49,267 nt of DNA from an uncultured Flavobacteriaceae bacterium (GCA_937901915.1 CALGUD010000050.1:1-49267); one strand, 5' to 3'. Numbered from the stretch's first letter, positions 7,819 through 17,139 are shown. A program made the numbers and translations. The notes: generated from the sequence alone by a model not told the origin.

Positions 7819-9015
7819 ATGAAATACAGAATATTGTGCGTATTCATATGGATATGTGTATTTGCACACGCACAAGAAACGAATGCTCCAAAATTTGGTA
7901 AAGGAATTCTAAACTTTGTAGGACAGGACAGTACCTGGTCTATGAAAATGGGGTTAAGAATGCAATTTCTGGCTCTTGCAAATTGGGAAAGTCAGGATCA
8001 TAAACTTATAAATCCCGAATCTAGTTTTCTAATCAGACGGTCCAGGTTAAAATTTGACGGTTTTGCTTTCAGCCCTGACCTTCAGTATAAAATCGAATTT
8101 GGGCTGGCTAATTCAGACATGTCCGGAACTTCAGAATTTACCAGTAACACTCCAAGGTATATTTACGATGCAGTACTACAATGGAATTTTTATAAAAATT
8201 TTGTGTTATGGGTTGGCCAGACTAAATTGCCAGGCAACAGGGAACGCGTAATTTCTTCAGCCAATTTGCAATTGGTAGATCGTTCACTTCTTAACGCCGA
8301 ATTTAACATAGATCGTGATGTAGGAATGCAACTAAGGCATCATTTTAATTTATTCAATAATTTTATAGTTAAAGAAATCTTTGCTTTTTCTCAAGGCGAA
8401 GGTAGAAATGTGACCACAGGTAATATTGGAGGCTATCAATATACTGGACGTGTTGAATTACTTCCATGGGGTGATTTTGAAGATGAAGGAGACTACTTTG
8501 GAGGGGATTTAAAACGTGAAGTTAACCCAAAACTCTCTATTGGAATTACTTATGATTATAATAATGATGCGGTTAAAACAGCAAGCAATATGGGGGATTA
8601 TATGTTTACCGATTCCGGATTTCACGAAACGGATATTTCTACACTTTTTATAGACACCATGTTTAAATACAAAGGATTTTCCTTTATGGGTGAGTATGCT
8701 CACAGGGATGCAGAAGATCCGGTTGCTGAAAATTCAGATGGCACATTGACCGGGGATGTAGTACAGGTTGGAAACGGCCTGAACCTGCAGGCCGGATATT
8801 TATTTAAAAATAACCTGGAAGTTTCCGGTAGGTATACTAATATTGAGTTGGATAGTGATATAACAGGTAAAAATCCTGAAGATCAATATACATTGGGTAT
8901 CTCAAAATATATTGTCGGACATAAATTAAAAGTACAGTCAGATATAAGTTATTTATCTGTTGATAACAGTAATGATGAATTAATGTACAGGCTGCAATTT
9001 GAGATCCATTTTTAA
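7819..9015 (+). CDS. Phosphate-selective porin, OprO/OprP family
   Basis: A 398-residue outer-membrane protein with a signal peptide of about 18 residues (ending FAHA). The N-terminal part (SFLIRRSRLKFDGFAFSPD, then YKIEFG and VLWVGQTKLPGNRER) is characteristic of OprO/OprP porins, and the protein ends in a barrel strand closing with phenylalanine. Such porins pass phosphate or polyphosphate across the outer membrane. A PiT transporter starts 71 bases downstream on the same strand, which supports a joint phosphate role. Upstream lies an operator-like palindrome and Pho-box-like direct repeat. Substrate is not proven; Bacteroidota paralogs may have other specificities. Confidence 0.88.
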   Translation: MKYRILCVFIWICVFAHAQETNAPKFGKGILNFVGQDSTWSMKMGLRMQFLALANWESQDHKLINPESSFLIRRSRLKFDGFAFSPDLQYKIEFGLANSDMSGTSEFTSNTPRYIYDAVLQWNFYKNFVLWVGQTKLPGNRERVISSANLQLVDRSLLNAEFNIDRDVGMQLRHHFNLFNNFIVKEIFAFSQGEGRNVTTGNIGGYQYTGRVELLPWGDFEDEGDYFGGDLKREVNPKLSIGITYDYNNDAVKTASNMGDYMFTDSGFHETDISTLFIDTMFKYKGFSFMGEYAHRDAEDPVAENSDGTLTGDVVQVGNGLNLQAGYLFKNNLEVSGRYTNIELDSDITGKNPEDQYTLGISKYIVGHKLKVQSDISYLSVDNSNDELMYRLQFEIHF

Positions 9016-9027
9016 AAGATAACATTT

Positions 9028-9041
9028 TGGTAACTTTACCA
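9028..9041 (+). promoter_or_regulatory. Palindrome and -7-like box before pit
   Basis: TGGTAA (9028-9033) and TTACCA (9036-9041) form a palindrome around CT. Inside it, TAACTTTA (9031-9038) matches TAnnTTTG at all but the last base. The PiT gene may therefore have its own controlled promoter, besides read-through from the porin gene. Confidence 0.35.
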
Positions 9042-9086
9042 TGAAAAACACGATAGATATTTGCAAACCTTATTTACAATAAAATT

Positions 9087-11381
9087 ATGGAAAATGTTTA
9101 TTTTTTAATGATTATTGCCCTTGCAGTTCTTGCCATAGTAGATTTAGTGGTAGGAGTAAGCAATGATGCCGTGAATTTTTTGAATTCTGCCATCGGATCC
9201 AAAGCAATTTCCTTTAAAACAATTATGATTGTAGCAAGTTTGGGTGTGGCTTTTGGTGCTATGTTTTCCAGTGGTATGATGGAGGTAGCGCGTAGCGGTA
9301 TTTTTAATCCCAGTGAGTTTATGTTTGACGAGATCATGTATATCTTCATGGCAGTAATGATAACAGACATCTTGTTGCTTGATTTCTTTAATACTGTTGG
9401 GATGCCCACATCAACCACAGTTTCTATTGTATTTGAGCTTTTGGGTGCCGCGGTTGCTATAGCTTTAATTAAAATTGGGGCTAATGACGGTAATTTTACA
9501 GATGTTATTAATTATATCAATACCTCAAAGGCTACGCAGATTATCTTCGGAATTTTACTTTCGGTATTTATTGCTTTTACTATTGGAGCCCTGGTACAAT
9601 GGATAGCCCGTCTATTTCTGTCATTTAATTTTGAGAAAAAACCAAATTGGATCGGAGCTGTTTTTGGAGGTGTTGCATTAGCAAGTATTACTTATTTTAT
9701 TTTAATTAAAGGGATAAAAGACACAGTATATGCCGATACGGGTTTAGACATTTTAGGTGGGGAAACCATAAATGAGTTTTCTAAAGCACACTCATACTTA
9801 ATAATAATAGGCAGCATACTCTTTTGGGTTTTGTTATCCTTTTCATTAATAAAATTTTTTAAAATTAATATTTACAAAGTAATTATAGGTGTGGGAACTT
9901 TTGCTTTAGCATTGGCTTTTGCAGGGAATGACCTGGTAAACTTTATAGGGGTACCCATTGCCGCATGGCAATCCTACAATGCCTGGATGGATCCCTTAAT
10001 AAATGTGAATAACCTTTCTGCATCAGAATTCCCTATGGGCTTTTTAGCTAAAAAAGTTCCAACTCCAACCTTATTGCTGTTTCTTTCCGGGTTGGTAATG
10101 GTTTTAACGCTTTGGTTTTCCAGCAAAGCCAAAAGCGTTGTAAAAACATCACTGGACCTGTCCAGCCAGGGTGATACCAAAGAGCGGTTTCAACCTAATT
10201 TTTTATCAAGGGGGTTTGTACAAGTAGCTATGGGAGTGGGCAAACTCACAGCCTATGTTTTACCAGCCTCGCTGCAAGCCAAAATAGATAAACAATTTGA
10301 AAAACCATACATACCTATCTCAAAAAAGAAAAATTACGATTTACCTTCTTTTGATATGGTAAGGGCGGCCGTAAACTTAATGATAGCAAGTGTATTAATA
10401 TCTGTTGCCACTTCCTACAAATTGCCTCTATCTACCACCTATGTAACATTTATGGTGGCTATGGGATCATCGTTAGCAGATAAGGCCTGGGGCAGTGAAA
10501 GCGCTGTATATCGGGTTGCCGGCGTGCTCAATGTTATCGGAGGTTGGTTTTTTACTGCTTTTATAGCCTTTTCCGCTGCAGCTATTGTTGCATACATAAT
10601 CCATTTAGGGGGGGCAACGGCTATTGCTATACTTCTGATAGTAGTTCTATTCTTATTAGCTAGAAATTACATAAACCATAAAAAACAAGCCAAAGAAGAA
10701 AAAGCCGAAGACCGCTTAATGAGAGCCGAAAGCCAATCCATTCAAGGTGTGATTCATGAAAGTGCCGGCAATATCTCTAATGTTGTTAAACGCGGGAATA
10801 AAATTTACAGCAATACCATGGATGGTTTGTCCAGACAGGATATAGCCAAACTTAAAAAGAGCAAAAAAGGTATCTCTAAACTTGATAATGAAATAAATGA
10901 ATTGCGAGATAACATTTTTTATTTTATTAAAAATCTCGATGAGTCCAGTATAGGTGCCAGCCAGTTTTATATTCAAATGCTGGGGTATTTGCAAGATATG
11001 ACCCAATCCTTAGAATATATAGCCACAGCAGGGCATAAACATGTGAACAATAAACATAAAAGTTTGCGTTTTAACCAGATTAAGGACTTAAAGGAAATAG
11101 ATGACCAGCTAAGTTTATTATTTACTGAGATTGAAGACACTTTTAATTCTCAAAAGTTCTCAAATATTGCCAAACTTATTGATAAAAAGCATGAGTTGTT
11201 CAAAAATGTGGAGTTAAAAATTGATAAGCAAATTGCGAGAACAAGAACAGAAGAATCCAGTCCAAAAAATACTGCTTTGTATTTTAGCTTATTATTGGAA
11301 ACAAAAGATTTAATAGTTGCCACCATGAACCTGCTTGAAATTTATTATAAACATGCAAATCATAAAAAGAATAAAATCTAA
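9087..11381 (+). CDS. pit: PiT-family inorganic phosphate transporter with PhoU-like C-terminal domain
   Basis: A 764-residue inner-membrane symporter. The two inverted PiT signature repeats are visible as SNDAVNFLNSAIGSKA (about residues 25-40) and GNDLVNFIGVPIAA, each carrying the GxNDxxN-like core. About a dozen membrane segments run to about residue 530. The last 220 residues are charged and helical (for example LSRQDIAKLKKSKKGI), resembling a PhoU-type three-helix domain. This fusion is common in Bacteroidota and much longer than the roughly 500 residues of E. coli PitA. By family, it imports phosphate with protons or sodium. The tail may sense phosphate status, which is inference. A terminator follows the gene. 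Confidence 0.93.
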   Translation: MENVYFLMIIALAVLAIVDLVVGVSNDAVNFLNSAIGSKAISFKTIMIVASLGVAFGAMFSSGMMEVARSGIFNPSEFMFDEIMYIFMAVMITDILLLDFFNTVGMPTSTTVSIVFELLGAAVAIALIKIGANDGNFTDVINYINTSKATQIIFGILLSVFIAFTIGALVQWIARLFLSFNFEKKPNWIGAVFGGVALASITYFILIKGIKDTVYADTGLDILGGETINEFSKAHSYLIIIGSILFWVLLSFSLIKFFKINIYKVIIGVGTFALALAFAGNDLVNFIGVPIAAWQSYNAWMDPLINVNNLSASEFPMGFLAKKVPTPTLLLFLSGLVMVLTLWFSSKAKSVVKTSLDLSSQGDTKERFQPNFLSRGFVQVAMGVGKLTAYVLPASLQAKIDKQFEKPYIPISKKKNYDLPSFDMVRAAVNLMIASVLISVATSYKLPLSTTYVTFMVAMGSSLADKAWGSESAVYRVAGVLNVIGGWFFTAFIAFSAAAIVAYIIHLGGATAIAILLIVVLFLLARNYINHKKQAKEEKAEDRLMRAESQSIQGVIHESAGNISNVVKRGNKIYSNTMDGLSRQDIAKLKKSKKGISKLDNEINELRDNIFYFIKNLDESSIGASQFYIQMLGYLQDMTQSLEYIATAGHKHVNNKHKSLRFNQIKDLKEIDDQLSLLFTEIEDTFNSQKFSNIAKLIDKKHELFKNVELKIDKQIARTRTEESSPKNTALYFSLLLETKDLIVATMNLLEIYYKHANHKKNKI

Positions 11382-11402
11382 ATCATTTTAATAGTAATAA
11401 AT

Positions 11403-11431
11403 AAGGGAACTCCGGTAAATGAAGTTCCCTT
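11403..11431. terminator. Bidirectional terminator between pit and nrdA
   Basis: AAGGGAACT (11403-11411) pairs perfectly with AGTTCCCTT (11423-11431) around an 11-nt loop. T-rich runs follow on both strands. The flanking genes converge here. Confidence 0.8.
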
Positions 11432-11462
11432 TCCCATTAAGGTTAAGATTCAGGCAGAACTT

Positions 11463-13889
11463 TTATGATCCGCACATAAGGCAATCATCGTCTTCATTGG
11501 CTTTGGATTTTGCTATCATTTCTTTAAGCTCTTCAGGTGTTAAGGGTTCAACCGGCATTAGAGCTGCCTTTGTCACTTTAGCCTCAGAAACTTCTTTAAC
11601 AGTAACCGGCTCTTCCTTTTTAGTATTATCTAATGTAAACTTAATGGCATCTACGGCCGATTTTGTTCTGAGATAGTACATTCCTGTCTTTAAACCGCTT
11701 TTCCAGGCATAAAAGTGCATAGAAGTGAGTTTTGCATAATTGGCATTTTCCATGAATAAATTGAGTGACTGGGACTGGTCAATAAAATAACCCCTGTGCC
11801 GCGACATATCAATAATGTCCTTCATGCTCAATTCCCATACCGTCCTGTACAGTTCTTTTATTTCCTGAGGGATAACATCAATATGCTGAACCGAGCCGTT
11901 AGAACGCATAAGTTCCTGTTTAAGGTTTTCATTCCATAATCCTAATCTTACCAAGTCTTCCAGAAGGTGCTTATTTACCACAATAAACTCTCCCGATAAT
12001 ACCCTGCGGGTATAGATATTGGATGTATAGGGCTCAAAACATTCGTTATTGCCCAATATTTGTGAGGTAGATGCCGTTGGCATTGGTGCTACGAGCAAAG
12101 AGTTTCTAACTCCATGTTTTTTCACATCTTTTCTGAGTTTACCCCAGTCCCATCGTCCACTCAATTCTTCATCTTTAATTCCCCACATATTATGCTGGAA
12201 TTCTCCATTTGAAATGGGAGATCCTTTATATGTTGAGTAAGGACCTTCAATTTTAGCTTCTTCCATAGAAGAAGTTACGGCTGCGAAATAAATAGTTTCA
12301 AAAATTTCCTGGTTAAGTTTTTTGGCCTCATCACTTGTAAAAGGTAAACGAAGCATAATAAATGCATCAGCTAATCCCTGCACTCCTAAACCAACAGGCC
12401 TGTGGCGGAAATTTGAATTTTTCGCTTCTTCAACAGGATAATAATTCCTGTCAATAACTTTATTAAGGTTTTTGGTAACACGTTTGGTAACTTTAAAAAG
12501 CTCTTTATGGTCAAACTCCCCATTTTTAACAAACATTGGTAATGCTATGGAGGCAAGGTTACATACTGCTACTTCATCGGGAGCAGTATATTCCATAATT
12601 TCGGTACATAAGTTTGATGAACGTATGGTGCCTAAATTTTTCTGATTGGATTTTCTGTTTGCTGCATCTTTATAAAGCATGTAGGGAGTACCGGTTTCTA
12701 TTTGAGATTCCAGTATTTTTTCCCAAAGTTCACGTGCTTTCACTGTTTTTCGCCCTTTACCACGTTCTTCGTAACTTTCATAAAGTTTTTCAAATTCATC
12801 ACCATAAGTATCAAAAAGGCCCGGACACTCGTTAGGACACATTAATGTCCAATGCGAATCTTCCTGTACCCTTTTCATAAATAGGTCGGGCATCCACATA
12901 GCGTAGAAAAGATCACGTGCACGCATTTCTTCCTTACCATGATTTTTTTTCAGGTCCAGAAAATCATAAATATCGGCATGCCATGGCTCAACATAAATGG
13001 CAAACGACCCTTTACGTTTTCCGCCACCCTGGTCAACATAGCGGGCAGTATCATTAAATACCTGCAACATGGGCACAATACCATTAGAGGTTCCGTTAGT
13101 TCCGGCAATATAACTTCCGGTAGCGCGAATATTATGTATAGAAAGGCCAATACCCCCGGCAGACTGGGATATTTTGGCTGTTTGCTTTAATGTATCATAT
13201 ATACCGTCTATACTGTCTTCTTTCATTGTTAATAAAAAACAAGAAGACATTTGAGGTTTTGGTGTTCCTGAGTTAAAAAGAGTTGGTGTAGCGTGTGTAA
13301 AGTACTTTTTAGACATGAGTTCGTAGGTTTCAATAACCGATTCAAGATCGTTTAAATGAATTCCTACTGAAACCCGCATAAGCATGTGTTGCGGGCGTTC
13401 AACTATTTGTCCGTTAAGTTTTAGCAGGTACGAACGTTCTAATGTTTTAAATCCGAAATAATCATAACCGAAATCGCGATTGTAGATGATGGTCGAGTCC
13501 AGCATATCTGCATTATCCATAATAACTTTATGAACCTCATCTGATAAAAGCGGTGCTTTTTTTCCTGTACGTGGATTCACATAATTATACAAATCGGCCA
13601 TAGTTTCGGAAAATGACTTTTTTGTATTCTTGTGAAGGTTAGAAACAGATATCCTTGCTGCCAGCTTTGCATAATCAGGATGTGTAGTGGTCATTGTTGC
13701 CGCTACTTCTGCTGCTAAATTATCAAGTTCTGAAGTTGTAACCCCATCGTACAACCCTTCAATGACCCGCATTGATATTTTTACCGGATCAACTAAAATA
13801 TTGAGCCCGTAACACAATTTTCTAATCCGGGCCGTAATTTTATCGAACATTACGGGTTCTTTTCTGCCGTCTCTTTTAAGTACATACAT
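11463..13889 (-). CDS. nrdA: Ribonucleoside-diphosphate reductase, alpha subunit (class Ia)
   Basis: An 808-residue large subunit that reduces ribonucleoside diphosphates to deoxy forms. It starts with an ATP-cone (MYVLKRDGRKEPVMFDKITARI begins it, about residues 1-90), the site for dATP/ATP activity control. Active-site residues are visible: cysteine in SSCFLL (about C217), N, C and E in NLCTEI, cysteine in AVCNLAS, and the paired tyrosines of GMYYLRT. The C-terminal CLMC supplies the shuttle cysteines that receive electrons from thioredoxin or glutaredoxin. The partner gene nrdB lies 178 bases upstream on the same strand, with two stem-loops between. Confidence 0.97.
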   Translation of the reverse strand: MYVLKRDGRKEPVMFDKITARIRKLCYGLNILVDPVKISMRVIEGLYDGVTTSELDNLAAEVAATMTTTHPDYAKLAARISVSNLHKNTKKSFSETMADLYNYVNPRTGKKAPLLSDEVHKVIMDNADMLDSTIIYNRDFGYDYFGFKTLERSYLLKLNGQIVERPQHMLMRVSVGIHLNDLESVIETYELMSKKYFTHATPTLFNSGTPKPQMSSCFLLTMKEDSIDGIYDTLKQTAKISQSAGGIGLSIHNIRATGSYIAGTNGTSNGIVPMLQVFNDTARYVDQGGGKRKGSFAIYVEPWHADIYDFLDLKKNHGKEEMRARDLFYAMWMPDLFMKRVQEDSHWTLMCPNECPGLFDTYGDEFEKLYESYEERGKGRKTVKARELWEKILESQIETGTPYMLYKDAANRKSNQKNLGTIRSSNLCTEIMEYTAPDEVAVCNLASIALPMFVKNGEFDHKELFKVTKRVTKNLNKVIDRNYYPVEEAKNSNFRHRPVGLGVQGLADAFIMLRLPFTSDEAKKLNQEIFETIYFAAVTSSMEEAKIEGPYSTYKGSPISNGEFQHNMWGIKDEELSGRWDWGKLRKDVKKHGVRNSLLVAPMPTASTSQILGNNECFEPYTSNIYTRRVLSGEFIVVNKHLLEDLVRLGLWNENLKQELMRSNGSVQHIDVIPQEIKELYRTVWELSMKDIIDMSRHRGYFIDQSQSLNLFMENANYAKLTSMHFYAWKSGLKTGMYYLRTKSAVDAIKFTLDNTKKEEPVTVKEVSEAKVTKAALMPVEPLTPEELKEMIAKSKANEDDDCLMCGS

Positions 13890-13973
13890 AATACGCTACT
13901 GTTTTATGTTAAGTTGGTTAATATTAATTTTATTGTCTTTGCTCTCTTTAAAAAATTCTATAAGAGGTTAAGG

Positions 13974-13999
13974 GGATATTGATTACAAAATCAATATCC
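13974..13999 (-). promoter_or_regulatory. Perfect stem-loop between nrdB and nrdA
   Basis: GGATATTGATT (13974-13984) pairs with AATCAATATCC (13989-13999), an 11-bp perfect stem with a 4-nt loop. No T tract follows on either strand, so it is not a standard terminator. It may stabilise one mRNA end, slow RNA polymerase or act as a processing site. Confidence 0.5.
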
Positions 14000-14014
14000 T
14001 GTACAAATCTTATC

Positions 14015-14028
14015 TCAGCAAATGCTGA
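14015..14028 (-). promoter_or_regulatory. Second palindrome between nrdB and nrdA
   Basis: TCAGCA (14015-14020) and TGCTGA (14023-14028) are perfect inverted repeats around AA. It lies 40 bases after the nrdB stop codon in transcript order and 15 bases before the larger stem-loop. It could be a protein site or a small RNA hairpin. Confidence 0.4.
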
Positions 14029-14067
14029 ATATATTGCGTTGTTGTGTTGTTTTGTTAAAGAGATGAA

Positions 14068-15048
14068 TTAAAAATCAGCATCAAAACTAATTTTCTGGTC
14101 TTTATCATCTTTACTCAGTACACCCGCTTTCTGATACTCCGATACTCTTTTTTCAAAGAAATTTGTTTTCCCCTGAAGTGAGATCATGTCCATAAAATCA
14201 AACGGATTGGTTGAATTATATTCTTTAGTACAACCAAGCTCAACCAAAAGCCTGTCTGTTACAAATTCAAGATATTGGGTCATTAATTTTGCATTCATAC
14301 CTATGAGGCTGGCTGGCAGGGACTCGGTAATAAATTCCCTTTCAATATTAAGGGCGTCTATGATAATTTCTTTGATACGCTCTTTAGGAACTTTATTTAC
14401 CAGGTGTTCGTTATGCAGGTGAACTGCGAAATCACAATGCATCCCTTCATCCCGGGAAATTAATTCATTAGAAAAAGTAAGCCCTGGCATGAGTCCACGT
14501 TTTTTTAACCAGAAAATGGAACAAAAGGCCCCTGAAAAGAAAATGCCTTCCACCGCTGCAAAAGCAATAAGCCTTTCAGCAAAACTTGGTGAGTCTATCC
14601 ATTTTAACGCCCAGTCGGCTTTCTTTTTAATAGCGGGAAAATTTTCTATAGCCTTAAATAAAAGATTTTTTTCTGTTTCGTCTTTTACATAGGTATCTAT
14701 CAGCAATGAATAGGTTTCAGAATGAATGTTTTCCATCATGATCTGAAAACCATAAAAGAATTTAGCTTCTGAGTATTGTACTTCATTTACAAAATTTTCA
14801 GCCAGGTTTTCATTTACGATACCATCAGAAGCTGCAAAAAATGCCAGGATATGTTTAATAAAATAGCGCTCATCGTCATTTAACTTATTATTCCAATCTG
14901 TTAAATCCTGATGAAGGTCAATTTCTTCAGCAGTCCAAAAACAAGCTTCCTGTTTTTTATACCATTCCCAGATATCATGGTGTTGAATAGGAAAAATAAC
15001 AAATCTGTTCTCGTTTTCTTCTAAAATTGGCTCTGCTTTTGCTGACAT
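14068..15048 (-). CDS. nrdB: Ribonucleoside-diphosphate reductase, beta subunit (class Ia)
   Basis: A 326-residue small subunit that houses the diiron centre and the tyrosyl radical. Metal ligands can be read in order: D in EIDLHQD, E and H in MMENIHSETY, E in AVEGIFF, and E and H in SRDEGMHCDF. The tyrosine three residues after the ligand histidine (HSETY) sits where the radical tyrosine belongs. The enzyme is thus a normal tyrosyl-radical type, not a radical-free or Mn variant as far as can be seen. The gene precedes nrdA. A possible promoter (minus strand AATCTTTG, 15112-15105, with a TTTC 19 bp upstream) would give a leader of about 50 bases. Confidence 0.97.
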   Translation of the reverse strand: MSAKAEPILEENENRFVIFPIQHHDIWEWYKKQEACFWTAEEIDLHQDLTDWNNKLNDDERYFIKHILAFFAASDGIVNENLAENFVNEVQYSEAKFFYGFQIMMENIHSETYSLLIDTYVKDETEKNLLFKAIENFPAIKKKADWALKWIDSPSFAERLIAFAAVEGIFFSGAFCSIFWLKKRGLMPGLTFSNELISRDEGMHCDFAVHLHNEHLVNKVPKERIKEIIIDALNIEREFITESLPASLIGMNAKLMTQYLEFVTDRLLVELGCTKEYNSTNPFDFMDMISLQGKTNFFEKRVSEYQKAGVLSKDDKDQKISFDADF

Positions 15049-15254
15049 TTTTCTTGAATTTTTGGGTGTTAAATTTTGGTTCTAATGGAACATCTCGGGA
15101 CTAACAAAGATTTAAAATTGCGAGCGAAATTGAAAGGAAGTTTATCATATAAAATCAAAAGTTTTTAACAAGGGGTGTTGAAATGTAACCCCGCCTGTGA
15201 TGTTCATTGGGTTTGTTACCAAATTGTTACGTAGCCAGTTTTTTTAAATAAAAA

Positions 15255-15282
15255 ACCTGCCTTTTTAAATAAAAAAGCAGGT
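15255..15282. terminator. Terminator between nrdB upstream region and collagen-like gene
   Basis: ACCTGC (15255-15260) pairs with GCAGGT (15277-15282), and inside it T and A runs extend the stem past one mismatch. T-rich tracts follow on both strands. It lies 27 bases after the stop of the minus-strand collagen-like gene and is best read as its terminator. The remaining 15049-15254 holds only the nrdB leader and promoter area. Confidence 0.7.
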
Positions 15283-15308
15283 AAATTTTTCTTAGGCAAG
15301 GCTACCAT

Positions 15309-16013
15309 TTAGTCTTTGATATTGTAATGTGCTTTTACAGCTTCATAATCGGAATAATCTAAAGTAGATTTACTTAATTCCACACTTCCCGGAATGATTA
15401 TATAACGAAATTGAGTGTTTTCATAATCACTGGCAACAAAGTCTTCACCATATTTTACAAAAACTATTAAAGCTTCTCCCGACGCACCAAGGGTAAGGGC
15501 ATCTTTTCTCAATTGTAGCGTTCCCGAAGAATTATAAATATAGTGTGGAAAAGGAAAGGTACGTCCATTATTATACTTCATATAAAAGAGCACCACACCC
15601 CCATAATAGTTTTCAGAAAAACGGGTATCCACCACCCTCATGCTTTTGTTCCTGGCAAAATCTGATTCATTCCATACAAAATCCATCCATTCGGAATACA
15701 TAACATTGGCGTTGCCGTCTTCACCATCTTCACCGGCTGGACCTTGAGGGCCTTGAAGGCCTTGAAGACCTTGCTCACCCTGTTCCCCCTGGGGACCTTC
15801 CGGTCCTTGAGGGCCTTGCTCACCCTGTTCCCCTTGAGGGCCCTCCGGGCCTTGTTCTCCTTGTTCTCCTTGTTCTCCTTGTTCACCCTGTATCCCTTGT
15901 TCACCCTGTAATCCATCCATTCCATCTTCACCATCATCACCTGAACATGAAACTGAGATAAATGTAAATGCTATTAACACATAACTCATTAATTTGATTG
16001 TTTTTGTTTTCAT
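15309..16013 (-). CDS. Collagen-like (Gly-X-Y) surface lipoprotein
   Basis: A 234-residue protein. Residues 1-22 are a lipoprotein signal; SVSC gives the lipidated cysteine C23. The acidic SGDD that follows resembles the surface-export signal of flavobacterial lipoproteins. Residues 28-99 are 24 unbroken Gly-X-Y triplets, rich in GEQ, GPQ and GPE, as in bacterial collagen-like triple helices. The last 135 residues form a globular domain ending in DYSDYEAVKAHYNIKD. The repeat is expected to trimerise into a stalk that displays this domain; that is known of the fold, not shown here. A broken paralog lies just upstream with the same leader and signal peptide. Confidence 0.85.
   Translation of the reverse strand: MKTKTIKLMSYVLIAFTFISVSCSGDDGEDGMDGLQGEQGIQGEQGEQGEQGEQGPEGPQGEQGEQGPQGPEGPQGEQGEQGLQGLQGPQGPAGEDGEDGNANVMYSEWMDFVWNESDFARNKSMRVVDTRFSENYYGGVVLFYMKYNNGRTFPFPHYIYNSSGTLQLRKDALTLGASGEALIVFVKYGEDFVASDYENTQFRYIIIPGSVELSKSTLDYSDYEAVKAHYNIKD
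15717..15932 (-). repeat. 9-bp-period tandem repeat coding for Gly-X-Y
   Basis: 216 bases of degenerate 9-mers (minus strand GGxGAACAA-like), coding for 24 Gly-X-Y triplets. Four consecutive near-identical GEQ units lie at 15852-15887. Repeats of this kind can gain or lose units in frame. Confidence 0.85.
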
Positions 16014-16102
16014 AATATTTGATTTAGTTCTATTCGTTCCCCTTTTATAATTCTTTATTTAAAAGGTTAACATGTAGCACTATTTTTTTTGAAAGAGAAT
16101 CA

Positions 16103-17040
16103 TCATTCTTTAATACCGTAATATCGTATTACTTCTTCATAATTACTGTAATCTATAGCTTTGGTTTCTGGTGAGGTACTCTTTAAGGCTGTACCTCCCG
16201 GAATAAAAATTATCCTGAAAAACCTGTTGTTTACATAATAAATATTTTCTAAGAATTCATTCCGTGTTGCTGCAGTTGTATTTCCAACATCTATAATTAA
16301 ATGTACCGATCCGCTTGAAGAACCGGTTTCAAACCTAAAAGTAGTTTCCCAGTTATGAATACCATTACTATCAAACTTGGGAAGTTGGTATATTTCATTA
16401 GGACGAATGGGAGTTGAACCCAATCCGGCTGTTGAAACCCAGCCCGTGTATACTAATACTGAACCCCCATTGTCTATAAAATCATCGGACAAAAATCCAT
16501 AAACCAGATTTTGGAAAAAAAAGAAATCAGTACGTGTTGTAACATCATTAAAATTAAACCATCCTGTATATCTCACATCAGTTGTTCCTTTAAGGTTAAT
16601 AGGTACTCCCCAGGCACCAGAAGATTTAGGTCCGTACAAATCAAATGTAGATTTGTTTAAATAAAAATCACCCTCTAACCCTAACATACCGTCAGGCACT
16701 ATATCACCGGAGAGGATTTGTGATCCATCTGCACCATCTGCACCACTAGCACCCCTCAATGAAATTGGGGAACCCCATGTAGTAGCATCAATTTTAGGCC
16801 CATATAATTCTCTTGTATCTTGATTAATGTAATAATCTCCCATTACACCTATACTTGCAGTCGGCCCCCACTACCGGCAAGAATTGTGCTGCCATCTTCA
16901 CCTGCAGAGCCTTGTTCCCCTTGTTCCCCTTGTTCGCCCTGTAATCCATCCATTCCATCTTCACCATCCTCTGATGAACACGAAACCGATATAAATGTAA
17001 ATGCCATTAGCACATAACTCATTAATTTGATTGTTTTCAT
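16103..17040 (-). pseudogene. Collagen-like lipoprotein paralog, interrupted by a frameshift
   Basis: Two consecutive minus-strand reading frames make up one gene. The first (17040-16849) has the same start as the intact copy: lipoprotein signal, C21 followed by SSEDGEDG, then Gly-X-Y from G26. It stops after GSGGRLQV. The second (from 16843) resumes with MGDYYINQDTRELYGPK. Reading the gap in the third frame gives PTASIGVMGDYY, the usual link in such proteins. One base missing from the G5 tract (16865-16869 on the plus strand as C5) explains the break. The rejoined product would have about 312 residues and ends in DYSNYEEVIRYYGIKE, like its neighbour. It is a true mutation, a phase switch or a sequencing error. 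Confidence 0.8.
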
Positions 17041-17139
17041 AATATTTGATTTAGTTCTATTGATTTCTTTTCATATTTCTTTATTTGAAAGGTTAACATC
17101 GTCGAACTAAAAAATTTCAGGGAAGTAGGCCACAAAAAT

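Noticed and set aside
11419..11676. Plus-strand open frame of 85 codons at the nrdA 3' end
   Set aside because: Shadow of the nrdA C-terminus; it also runs across the terminator.
15717..15932. Regular repeats that could be taken for a CRISPR-like array
   Set aside because: Period is 9 bp without spacers and the frame codes for Gly-X-Y, so it is a collagen-like coding repeat.
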